Positions 22,315-29,653 of a stretch of 44,422 bases of DNA are shown piece after piece. Numbering within the stretch: position 1 is the stretch's first letter; every line of letters starts with the position of its first letter. The stretch spans positions 1 through 44,422 of the forward strand of contig NZ_BDBU01000061.1 of assembly GCF_001613145.1 (NCBI RefSeq). Direction: 5' to 3'. Under the pieces are notes generated by a model, which was not told the origin of the DNA, searched no databases, and saw only the letters and a list, made by a program, of their open reading frames with translations. A program made the position numbers and the translations under genes. Origin of the DNA: Nocardia jejuensis NBRC 103114. GTDB lineage: Bacteria > Actinomycetota > Actinomycetes > Mycobacteriales > Mycobacteriaceae.

Positions 22315-23076
22315 TCAGGTGGGTTTACCGTGCCTGCCCTCGCCGGACGCGAAGCGCTGTGCCCCGTCCAGTGCTCCACCCATCAGCGCTTTCATCCCGT
22401 GCTGAAGTTCGTTGGCGATGGCCGGGCCTTCTTCGAGACCGTCCTGCTCCAGCACGGACATCCGGTCCGAGCGCAGGCACGTCTGCGGCAGCGTCGAGAG
22501 TCGCAGCGCGAGTTCCTCGGCGGCGCGGCGGGATTCACCCGGCGGCACCACCTGGGTGACCAGGCCGATCTGCAGCGCCTCGGGCGCGCCCACCTCGCGG
22601 CCGGTGAGAATCAGATCCATGGCCCGGCCGGTGCCGATGATGCGGGGCAGCCGCACCGTGCCGCCGTCGATGAGCGGCACGCCCCAGCGGCGGCAGAAGA
22701 CGCCGAAGGTGCTGTCCTGCTCCGCGATTCGCAGATCGCACCACAGGGCGAGTTCGAGACCGCCGGCGACCGCGTAGCCGGAGACCGCCGCGATGACCGG
22801 TTTGGACAATTGCATGCGGGTGGGCCCCATCGGCCCGTCGCCGTCCTCGGTGACCTTGTTCGACCGTTCGGTGCCGAGCCCCTTGAGGTCGGCTCCGGCG
22901 CAGAAGGTGCCGCCGTCGCCCCAGAGCACCGCGACCGATGCGTCGGGGTCGGCGTCGAACTCCCGGAAGGCGTCGGCGAGGGCGTCGGCGGTGGGTCCGT
23001 CGACCGCGTTGCGGGCCTCCGGACGGTGCAGGATAACGGTCGTGACGGGGCCGTTGCGTTCGATTCGTACGCTCAC
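22315..23076 (-). CDS. enoyl-CoA hydratase/isomerase family protein
   Basis: A 253-residue crotonase-fold enzyme: VTTVILHRPEARNAVDGPTA, oxyanion-hole segment GGTFCAGADLKGLG, PVIAAVSGYAVAGGLELALW and CDLRIAEQDSTFGVFCRRWG with VPLIDGGTVRLPRIIG, then TGREVGAPEALQIGLVTQV. Family members hydrate enoyl-CoA or catalyse related reactions. The acidic residue pair of classical hydratases is not clearly both present (FCRRWGV replaces the usual E-containing loop), so another crotonase reaction is possible. GTG 23076 follows a TATGGT box by 8 nt, so the mRNA is probably leaderless. It is divergent from the TetR gene, and a palindrome between them probably controls it. Confidence 0.9.
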   Translation of the reverse strand: MSVRIERNGPVTTVILHRPEARNAVDGPTADALADAFREFDADPDASVAVLWGDGGTFCAGADLKGLGTERSNKVTEDGDGPMGPTRMQLSKPVIAAVSGYAVAGGLELALWCDLRIAEQDSTFGVFCRRWGVPLIDGGTVRLPRIIGTGRAMDLILTGREVGAPEALQIGLVTQVVPPGESRRAAEELALRLSTLPQTCLRSDRMSVLEQDGLEEGPAIANELQHGMKALMGGALDGAQRFASGEGRHGKPT

Positions 23077-23084
23077 GAGGTTCG

Positions 23085-23090
23085 ACCATA
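23085..23090 (-). promoter_or_regulatory. -10 box of enoyl-CoA hydratase gene
   Basis: TATGGT on the minus strand, 8 nt before GTG 23076. It lies 24 bp from the palindromic site at 23114-23140. Confidence 0.4.
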
Positions 23091-23113
23091 CGCCGTAAAT
23101 CACCCCTTGCGTC

Positions 23114-23140
23114 AAGAAATGAATCAATGGTTCACTTCTT
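23114..23140. promoter_or_regulatory. 27-bp palindromic operator, probable TetR site
   Basis: Pattern AAGAAnTGAAnCA-n-TGnTTCAnTTCTT, with only two non-complementary positions per arm. Being between the enoyl-CoA hydratase and TetR genes it is the obvious autoregulatory operator. Confidence 0.65.
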
Positions 23141-23142
23141 TG

Positions 23143-23802
23143 GTGGCCTACCGCAGAACCCCCGCTGTCCAGGCCCGCCTCGACGCCCAGGCGGGCTCGA
23201 TCGTGCGGGCCGCCATGACCGTGCTCTCCCGTGAGGGGTTCTCGGGCCTGTCCGTCGCGGCCGTCGCCGCCGAGGCGGGCGTCGCCACCGGCACGGTCTA
23301 CAAGAGCTTCAGCGGCAAGGCCGAACTGGTGACCGCCGTCTTCCGCGAGGTGGTCACCCGTGAGGTCGCGGCCGTCGCCGCGGCGGGCAGCGCGACCTCG
23401 GCGGGCAGCGCGACCGCGACCGGCGGGGAGGCCGCGGTCGAGCCGGCAGCCGTCCCCCTGGCCCGCGATCGCGTGACGGCCGCCGTGGAGACCTTCGCGG
23501 GCCGTGCGCTCAAGAACCCGAAGCTGGCCTACGTCCTGCTGGCCGAACCGGTCGATGCCGCCGTCGACGCCGAACGGCTGCGGTTCCGCCGGGCCTTCGC
23601 CGAAACCTTCGAATCCGCCGTTGCCGCCGGTGTCGCCGATGGTCAACTGCCGCCACAGGATCCGCGTACCAGTGCCACCGCGCTCGTCGGCGCGATCGGT
23701 GAGGTGCTGGTCGGTCCGCTCGCCGAGCAATTGGAGAGTGAGTCGGTCGTGCCCGAACTCGTCGCGTTCGCGCTGCGCGCGCTCGGTATTCCTCAGTCCT
23801 AG
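23143..23802 (+). CDS. TetR family transcriptional regulator
   Basis: A 219-residue repressor. The N-terminal helix-turn-helix is IVRAAMTVLSREGFSGLSVA with AAVAAEAGVATGTVYKSFSG; the ligand domain contains an Ala/Gly/Ser-rich insert (GSATSAGSATATGG) and the conserved NPKLAYVLLAEPVD segment seen in regulators of lipid metabolism. It probably senses an acyl-CoA or related compound and controls the divergent enoyl-CoA hydratase and the downstream acyl-CoA dehydrogenase (45 bp away). I prefer GTG 23143 (VAYRRTPAVQ) over ATG 23119 because the latter lies inside the palindromic operator; the longer form would add eight residues (MNQWFTSL). Confidence 0.9.
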   Translation: MAYRRTPAVQARLDAQAGSIVRAAMTVLSREGFSGLSVAAVAAEAGVATGTVYKSFSGKAELVTAVFREVVTREVAAVAAAGSATSAGSATATGGEAAVEPAAVPLARDRVTAAVETFAGRALKNPKLAYVLLAEPVDAAVDAERLRFRRAFAETFESAVAAGVADGQLPPQDPRTSATALVGAIGEVLVGPLAEQLESESVVPELVAFALRALGIPQS

Positions 23803-23847
23803 CCGCGCTCGGATGCGCTGCCTGCCAAGAAGATCAGGAGTCCACAG

Positions 23848-25470
23848 ATGCCCACCCACGAAGTCTTCAATCAGGTGCCGGACCTGTTTCCGTTCGACAA
23901 CTCCCGCAATCCCGCGCTGATCGAGGGACTGCACCGGGAGGGCGCGGGCTGGGCCGAGGCCGAGGTGCGCGAACTCGGCGCACTCGCGGGCGGCGTCCGG
24001 GCGCAGGAATGGGGCCGGGTCGCCAACGAGAACCCGCCGGTGCTGCACACGCACGACCGCTACGGCAATCGGGTGGACGAGGTCGAGTTCCACCCGTACT
24101 GGCACGAGCTCATGAAAGTCGCTGTGGCGCACGGCCTGCACGGCAGCCCGTGGCAGGAGGACCGGCCCGGCGCGCACACCGCCCGCGCCGCGAAGTTCTA
24201 CACCTGGGGCATCTCCGACGCCGGGCACATGTGCCCGATCTCCATGACCTACGCGGTGGTGCCCGCGCTGCGCCACAATCGCGAGCTGGCCGCGCGATTC
24301 GAACCGCTGCTGGCCTCACGTGAATACGACTACGGGCTGCGTGAACCGTCGAGCAAGGCCGGTCTCATCGCGGGTATGTCAATGACCGAGAAGCAGGGCG
24401 GCTCGGACGTGCGGGCCAACACCACCACCGCCACACCGCAATCCGACGGCACCTACCGCATCGTCGGGCACAAGTGGTTCACCTCCGCGCCCATGTCGGA
24501 CATGTTCCTCACCCTGGCGCAGGCCCCCGGCGGGCTGTCGTGCTTCCTGCTGCCGCGCGTGCTGCCGGACGGCACCCGCAATACCCTTCGGCTGCAACGC
24601 CTCAAGGACAAGCTGGGCAACAAGTCCAACGCCTCCTCGGAGATCGAGTACGAGAACGCGGTCGGCTGGCTGGTCGGCGCGGAGGGCGCGGGCGTGAAGA
24701 CCATCATCGAGATGGTCAATATGACCCGGCTCGACTGCGTGATCGGCTCGGCCACCGGCATGCGCGCCGGGGTGGTGCACGCGGTGCATCACGCGCGGCA
24801 TCGAAAGGCGTTCGGGGCCAACCTGATCGACCAGCCGGCCATGCGCAATGTGCTGGCCGACCTGGTGGTCGAGTCCGAGGCCGCCACCACCGTCATGATG
24901 CGGCTGGCCGGAGCCACCGACCGCGCCGCCACCGATCCGGCGGAGGCCGCGCTGCGCCGGATCGCGCTGGCCGTCACCAAGTACTGGGTGTGCAAGCGCG
25001 CGCCGTCGCATGCCGCCGAAGCCCTGGAATGCTTGGGCGGCAACGGGTATGTCGAGGAATCGGGAATGCCGCGGCTGTACCGCGAGGCTCCGCTCATGTC
25101 GATCTGGGAGGGCTCGGGCAATGTCGCGGCGCTGGACGCGTTGCGCGCCATGGCCCGTCAACCCGAGAGCGTCGAGGCCTTCTTCGACGAGATCTCCACC
25201 GCGCGTGGCGCGAACCCGCATCTGGACACCGCCATCGACCGGATCGGCAAGGAGCTCACCGATCTGAGCGATATCGAATACCGGGCCCGCCGCGTGGTCG
25301 AACTCATGGCGCTGACCCTGCAGGGCACGCAACTGGTGCGGCACGGCAACACAGCCGTCGCGGACGCGTTCTGCGCCACCCGCTTCGGCGGTGACTGGGG
25401 CATCGCCTTCGGCACGCTGCCGACCGGGATCGACACCGAGGCCATCCTCGAGCGCGCCTACGTCGACTGA
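23848..25470 (+). CDS. aidB: AidB-like acyl-CoA dehydrogenase
   Basis: A 540-residue flavoprotein, the same length as E. coli AidB (541) and sharing its landmarks: VFNQ near the start, EGAGW, LGRVANENPP-type segment, MTEKQGGSDVRANTT, YRIVGHKWFTSAPMSD, LKDKLGNKSNASSEIEYENA, MTRLDCVIGSATGMRAG and RLYREAPLMSIWEGSGNVAAL. AidB is linked to the adaptive response to alkylating agents in E. coli and has weak isovaleryl-CoA dehydrogenase activity. In actinobacteria the same family sits in lipid-catabolic settings, and the neighbouring TetR and enoyl-CoA hydratase genes favour that reading. The ATG is preceded by GATCAGGAG. It is very probably co-transcribed with the TetR gene. Confidence 0.93.
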   Translation: MPTHEVFNQVPDLFPFDNSRNPALIEGLHREGAGWAEAEVRELGALAGGVRAQEWGRVANENPPVLHTHDRYGNRVDEVEFHPYWHELMKVAVAHGLHGSPWQEDRPGAHTARAAKFYTWGISDAGHMCPISMTYAVVPALRHNRELAARFEPLLASREYDYGLREPSSKAGLIAGMSMTEKQGGSDVRANTTTATPQSDGTYRIVGHKWFTSAPMSDMFLTLAQAPGGLSCFLLPRVLPDGTRNTLRLQRLKDKLGNKSNASSEIEYENAVGWLVGAEGAGVKTIIEMVNMTRLDCVIGSATGMRAGVVHAVHHARHRKAFGANLIDQPAMRNVLADLVVESEAATTVMMRLAGATDRAATDPAEAALRRIALAVTKYWVCKRAPSHAAEALECLGGNGYVEESGMPRLYREAPLMSIWEGSGNVAALDALRAMARQPESVEAFFDEISTARGANPHLDTAIDRIGKELTDLSDIEYRARRVVELMALTLQGTQLVRHGNTAVADAFCATRFGGDWGIAFGTLPTGIDTEAILERAYVD

Positions 25471-25479
25471 GGTCGCGCG

Positions 25480-25671
25480 TCAGGCGAAGTCGAGGCCCTG
25501 GGCGGTGAGCTCCTCGCGCAGGATGCCGATGGCCTTCGGGCCGACACCGTGCAGGGCCATCAGTTCGGTCTCGGACACACCGGCGAGCTGTGTCAGGTGC
25601 AGGTATCCGGCGGCGGCGAGCGCGCGCGTCGCCGGTGCGCCGATACCTCGCGGCAGGGTCGAATCGGTCAT
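25480..25671 (-). CDS. small helix-hairpin-helix protein
   Basis: A 63-residue protein starting MTDSTLPRGIGAPATRALAA and ending TAQGLDFA. The centre (YLHLTQLAGVSETELMALHG with VGPKAIGILREEL) is a helix-hairpin-helix of the kind found in the RNA polymerase alpha C-terminal domain and in DNA-binding proteins; small stand-alone versions are frequent in actinobacteria. It may bind DNA without sequence specificity. Its 3' end converges on aidB with only 9 bp between the stops. Confidence 0.8.
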   Translation of the reverse strand: MTDSTLPRGIGAPATRALAAAGYLHLTQLAGVSETELMALHGVGPKAIGILREELTAQGLDFA

Positions 25672-25760
25672 ACCGAGAGCGTAGGCCGATGGCCTCATCC
25701 GGCGGTGGTGCCACCGAAAGTAGGGGCGTGTTCCCGATAGCCAATCATCGGATGTCTTCC

Positions 25761-25766
25761 TAGGGT
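25761..25766 (+). promoter_or_regulatory. -10 box of small secreted protein gene (leaderless)
   Basis: TAGGGT, 7 nt before ATG 25774; no Shine-Dalgarno sequence. Confidence 0.5.
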
Positions 25767-25773
25767 CGTGGGT

Positions 25774-26241
25774 ATGAATGCACGTACTTTGCTCGGTGCG
25801 GCAGTTGCTTCGGTCGCGATGACGATCGCGGGAAATGGCGTTGCCGCCGCGGACAGTTGGGTCGACCCCGCCGAATACACGGTCGGGGACACGGTTTATT
25901 TCTCCGGTGCGATGGGCGGATGCACGATTCGCCCGAACGGTGATGTGGGCTGTGAACTCAATGGCAGGGGGGTCTGGTACGGAATCCCGACCCCGGACCT
26001 GGCCATCGACGCCGCCTTCCTGCCCGCCCATCCCACCTTCGGCCTGTTCGGGCACTACGCGCGACCCGGCGCCAAGGGCATGCCCTGGGACAACCAGGCG
26101 CCCTACGATCGCGAAATCACCAGCCTGATCAACTACGCGGGCGCGACCTGTGTGAACATCACCGGCCCGAATGCCTCCATCGCGTGCGACTCCAAGGGCC
26201 ACTACTTCCGATACGGCGTGCGCGGCACCGAATTCCGCTGA
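25774..26241 (+). CDS. small secreted protein of unknown function
   Basis: A 155-residue protein with an N-terminal signal peptide (MNARTLLGAAVASVAMTIAG, cleavage likely after VAAA/DS). The mature domain of about 125 residues contains three cysteines visible as MGGCTIRPNGDVGCELNG and GATCVNITGPNASIACDSKG; the Cys-x(n)-Cys spacing suggests two disulfides. The two related segments (CTIRPNGDVGCEL... and CVNITGPNASIACDS...) look like an internal duplication of a C-x(6-11)-C unit. No family is recognised. The ATG at 25774 is set by the TAGGGT box; an upstream in-frame GTG (25768) lies next to the box and is unlikely. Confidence 0.75.
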   Translation: MNARTLLGAAVASVAMTIAGNGVAAADSWVDPAEYTVGDTVYFSGAMGGCTIRPNGDVGCELNGRGVWYGIPTPDLAIDAAFLPAHPTFGLFGHYARPGAKGMPWDNQAPYDREITSLINYAGATCVNITGPNASIACDSKGHYFRYGVRGTEFR

Positions 26242-26262
26242 CAGCGTCCTGAATCCGCCGCT

Positions 26263-26278
26263 CGATCGGCATCGATCG
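26263..26278. terminator. possible hairpin between convergent genes
   Basis: CGATCG-GCAT-CGATCG between the small secreted protein gene and the ABC ATPase gene. It is short, and a terminator role is a weak inference. Confidence 0.25.
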
Positions 26279-26314
26279 GCGCCGACCTTCCCGACCACGT
26301 GGCGCACCCTGGGC

Positions 26315-27781
26315 TCATCCGATGAGCGCCAGGGTCGCTTCGTGCCGGGGGTCGTCCAACACTGTTGCCACCGCACCGGATTCGACGATGCGGCCCGACT
26401 CCAGCACGTGCACGAGGGTGCAGTAGCGCGCGATGAGCGGCATATCGTGGCTCACCACCAGCAAGGTCAGCCCTTCCTCACGGCGCAGGCGATCGAGCAG
26501 CGTCATGATGGACTCCGCGGTCGCGTCGTCCAGGGCCGAGGTGATCTCGTCGCACACCAGCAGCGCCGGATCGGTGGCCAGCGCACGAGCCAGCGCGACC
26601 CGCTGCCGCTGTCCACCCGAGAGTTCGTGCGGGTAGCGCTGTGCCATATCGGGATTCAGTTCGACACGCGCGAGTGCCTGCGCCACGTTCTCCGAGCGCC
26701 GCAGCGCCTGGGCGATCGTCCGCCGCGGATTGAGCGAACCGGAACTGTCCTGCGGCACGAAGCCCACCCGGCCGTCGATGCGCACGCGACCGCGCGTCGA
26801 ATTCTGCAACCCGACCACGGCCCGAGCCAGCGTGGACTTTCCGGCTCCGGACGGCCCGGCCACCGCCACCGCCTGCCCCGCCCGCACCGTCAACTCTATG
26901 TCGTCGAGTACGACTCGCTTCCCTCGCACGACCTGCAGCTCGACTACCGAAAGAATCTCGGGCTCGGAGGAATTCGTGGAACATCCCAGGTCCGGAGTCG
27001 GACGATGGTGAATCGGGGCTAGCGGGTCGGCCTCGTCGGGTACGGGAGGGGAAGGGTTCGCCGCGCCCGCGAACGCCCCAGCTCCGTTCGCCGACGAACG
27101 CTCGTTCGGAGCCGCGGAGGTGCCGAGGTCGATGGTGATCGGCCGCGCCGAATGCAGGGCGATGGTGTCATCGGCGAGGTCGTGCAGGGCTTCGTGATGG
27201 TGACCGGACAGCAGCAGGGTGGTTCCGTGCGCGGTGACGTGTGCGCGAAGCAGCTCGGAGATGGAGTTCCGCAGGCGGGAGTGCAGACCGGCGAACGGTT
27301 CATCGAGCAGCAGGACGGGCGTTCGCCGGGCGAGCGCGCGGGCCAGTGCGACCCGGCGCTGCTCACCGCCGGAGAGTTCGGTGGGCCGGCGACGCAGGTA
27401 GGCGGTGGGCAGCTGCACCGCGGCCAGCGCCTGTTCCGCATGGTCGAGGGTGGCGTATTCGGTGAGCAGGGCGCGCACCCGCATGGTCGGGTTGAGCGCG
27501 GCGGCGGGATCCTGGCCGGTGTAAGTGACCTGCTCGCGGCGAAAGACACGCAGTGCCTTCGGGTTCAGCTCCAGCGGCCGATGATCTCCGACCCGCAGAG
27601 CGCCGGTGCCGGCCGTGCGCGCGGGCAGGTGTCCGAGCATGGCGCGCAGCAGCGTGGATTTGCCGGCGCCGGACGGACCGGTGAGCGCGGTGATGCCGCC
27701 GGGCGGGACGCGCAGACAGATCGGTGTCAGCAGTGCGGCGCCGGCGGGCCCGGTCACGGCGAAATCGGAGAGTTCGATCAC
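26315..27781 (-). CDS. fused double ATP-binding subunit of peptide-type ABC importer
   Basis: A 488-residue protein made of two complete ABC ATPase domains in tandem, replacing separate DppD and DppF subunits. Domain 1: Walker A GPSGAGKSTLL, Q-loop YTGQDPAAALNP, signature LSGGEQRRVALARAL, Walker B VLLLDEPFAGLHS and a switch His in LLLSGHHHE. Domain 2, after a linker rich in Pro/Ala/Ser: GPSGAGKSTLARAV, FVPQDSSGSLNP, LSGGQRQRVALARALA, LLVCDEITSALD and LLVVSHDMPLIARY. Both sites look active. GTG 27781 overlaps the upstream permease stop by 4 nt and has GAAAGG just upstream. It powers import of a peptide-like, metal-chelate or related substrate. Confidence 0.94.
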   Translation of the reverse strand: MIELSDFAVTGPAGAALLTPICLRVPPGGITALTGPSGAGKSTLLRAMLGHLPARTAGTGALRVGDHRPLELNPKALRVFRREQVTYTGQDPAAALNPTMRVRALLTEYATLDHAEQALAAVQLPTAYLRRRPTELSGGEQRRVALARALARRTPVLLLDEPFAGLHSRLRNSISELLRAHVTAHGTTLLLSGHHHEALHDLADDTIALHSARPITIDLGTSAAPNERSSANGAGAFAGAANPSPPVPDEADPLAPIHHRPTPDLGCSTNSSEPEILSVVELQVVRGKRVVLDDIELTVRAGQAVAVAGPSGAGKSTLARAVVGLQNSTRGRVRIDGRVGFVPQDSSGSLNPRRTIAQALRRSENVAQALARVELNPDMAQRYPHELSGGQRQRVALARALATDPALLVCDEITSALDDATAESIMTLLDRLRREEGLTLLVVSHDMPLIARYCTLVHVLESGRIVESGAVATVLDDPRHEATLALIG

Positions 27782-28602
27782 GGGTGAGCCTTTCGTGCCG
27801 CGCGGCCGAAGGCGGCGGCGGACAGATTCACGCCCACCGCGACCACGGCTATGGCGATGCTCGGGGCGAGCACCGCCCACGGGTTGAGCAGCATGCCGGA
27901 GGCGTTCTCGCGCACCATGATCGCCCAGTTGGCCGCCCCCAGGCTCCCGGGCAGCTGGAGGAAAGCGGCGGCCGAGGCGACGTAGATTCCCGCCACGAAG
28001 CGCAATCCCAGCTGAGCGCAACACAACTCGCGCATGTTCGGCAGCATCTCGCGGAACACGATGTGCGAGCTGGATTCCCCGCACACGCGCGCCGCCTCCA
28101 CGTAACCGGTGGCTGCCACGCCGGTGGCGGCGGCCGCGAAAACTCGCGCACAGTAGGGGATTCCGAACAACACAGCCACCGTGACCACCCCCAGTGCTCC
28201 GGACTCGGGCCACGACAGCATCACCAGCAGCACCCCGAGCACCGGCGGCAGCAGGACCGCCAGGTCCGCGCTGCGCTCCATCAGGACTCCCGCGCGCGGA
28301 CGCAGAGCCGCCACCGATCCGAGCACACTCGACGGTCCCGTCACCATCACCGCGATCACCGCGGCCAGCAGGATCAATCCCCACCCGCCGTGCAGCATGT
28401 GCGTGAACACATCCCGCCCCAGCCGGTCCGTGCCCAGCCACGCGTTCCGGTCAGGCCCGGTGAACGGTTTCCCGGCCGAGTCGTCCACCGACCGCCGCGC
28501 CAGCCACGGACCCAGCAGTGCGGGCAGCACGACGAGCACCGCGGGCAAGGCCCGTAGCCACGGTCTCGCCGTTTCTCGCGGTTCCATGCGCCTGGTCCTC
28601 AC
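27778..28602 (-). CDS. ABC transporter permease, DppC type
   Basis: A 274-residue inner-membrane permease with the DppC layout: an N-terminal helix (LRALPAVLVVLPALLGPWLA), an extracytoplasmic stretch ending in AWLGTDRLGRDVFTHMLHGG (the family's LGTDxxGRDxxSR motif), then TM helices and the EAARVCGESSSHIVFREMLP cytoplasmic loop (EAA motif), which contacts the ATPase. GTG 28602 is used; ATG 28587 (MEPRE) is an equally reasonable start. It follows the DppB-type gene by 43 bp and overlaps the ATPase start by 4 nt. Confidence 0.92.
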   Translation of the reverse strand: MRTRRMEPRETARPWLRALPAVLVVLPALLGPWLARRSVDDSAGKPFTGPDRNAWLGTDRLGRDVFTHMLHGGWGLILLAAVIAVMVTGPSSVLGSVAALRPRAGVLMERSADLAVLLPPVLGVLLVMLSWPESGALGVVTVAVLFGIPYCARVFAAAATGVAATGYVEAARVCGESSSHIVFREMLPNMRELCCAQLGLRFVAGIYVASAAAFLQLPGSLGAANWAIMVRENASGMLLNPWAVLAPSIAIAVVAVGVNLSAAAFGRAARKAHP

Positions 28603-28645
28603 GTGGCTTCCGCGGGCGTGGCCGGGACTCGGTGGTGGACCGCTG

Positions 28646-29653
28646 TCATGCGAAGTCCTCGATTCGCTGACCGTTGCGGCGGCGTGAGCGCACTCGGTCG
28701 GTGCCGGCGCCGGTGCCGCGCACCGACCAGGCCCGGACGGCGTCCGAGACGAGCAGGACCGCCATGATCACGATGGCGGTGACGGCGGTGACGGCGGCGG
28801 CGACGGTGGTGTCGCGCTGCGAGACCGAGCCCGCGAGCAGCGCGCCGAGACCCGGGTAGTTGAACAGGGTTTCGACCACCAGCGCGCCGCCCAGCAGCAT
28901 GCCGATGGTGGTGGCGAAGGAAGCGGCGATGGTGGGCAGCGCGGTGGGCAGGATGTGGCGCAGCATGATTCGCGCCGGATCCAGCCCCGCGAGCCGGGCG
29001 TGCTCGACATGGGGAGCACGGGCGGAATCGGCCAGCGCGCCGCGAATCACCCTGGCGTTCCAGCCGATCTGTGGCAGCGCGAGCGCCAGGACCGGGAGTA
29101 CCAGCATGTCGGCGCTCGCCGGATAGCCGGAGGAATCGACGACCGTCACGGCGGGCAGCCATCCGGTGGCCAGGGCGAAAATCGCGATCAACAGTGCGGC
29201 CAGGACGAATTCGGGCAGGGCGACCACGACGGTGGTGGCCGGTTGCAGGATGCGCGCGAGCAGGCCCGAGGGCTTCGCGGCCCAGTACATTCCCGCCGAC
29301 AGCGAGATCAGCACGGTGAGAGCGAACGCGATTCCACCCAGGAGCAGGGTGGCGGGCGCGGCGGTGGCCAGCAACTCGTTCACCGATCGGCCGTTGGCGG
29401 TGGCGCCGAAATCACCTGTCGCCACGCCGGATATCCACTCCCAGAAGCGCACCGGCAGGGCGCGATCCAGGCCGAGTTCGTGCCGCTTGGCGGCCAGCTG
29501 CTCCGGTCCGGCGTCACGGCCCAGCGCCGCGCGGGCGGCATCGCCGGGCAACAGGTTCATGGCGGCGAACACCAGCGCCAGCAGCGTCACCAGTAGGGCG
29601 AGCCGTCGTACCGCGAATCCGGCGAACGCGATGATCCCGTTCGACGGTCTCAC
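28646..29653 (-). CDS. ABC transporter permease, DppB type
   Basis: A 335-residue permease: the first TM segment ends in AAMNLLPGDAARAALGRDAG (the LPGD motif of DppB/OppB), with DRALPVRFWEWISGVATGDFG, five to six further TM helices, and the EHARLAGLDPARIMLRHILP loop that carries the EAA-type ATPase contact. It pairs with the DppC-type permease to form the channel. The ATG at 29653 overlaps the stop of the substrate-binding protein gene by 4 nt, so the order binding protein, DppB, DppC, ATPase is one operon. Confidence 0.93.
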   Translation of the reverse strand: MRPSNGIIAFAGFAVRRLALLVTLLALVFAAMNLLPGDAARAALGRDAGPEQLAAKRHELGLDRALPVRFWEWISGVATGDFGATANGRSVNELLATAAPATLLLGGIAFALTVLISLSAGMYWAAKPSGLLARILQPATTVVVALPEFVLAALLIAIFALATGWLPAVTVVDSSGYPASADMLVLPVLALALPQIGWNARVIRGALADSARAPHVEHARLAGLDPARIMLRHILPTALPTIAASFATTIGMLLGGALVVETLFNYPGLGALLAGSVSQRDTTVAAAVTAVTAIVIMAVLLVSDAVRAWSVRGTGAGTDRVRSRRRNGQRIEDFA

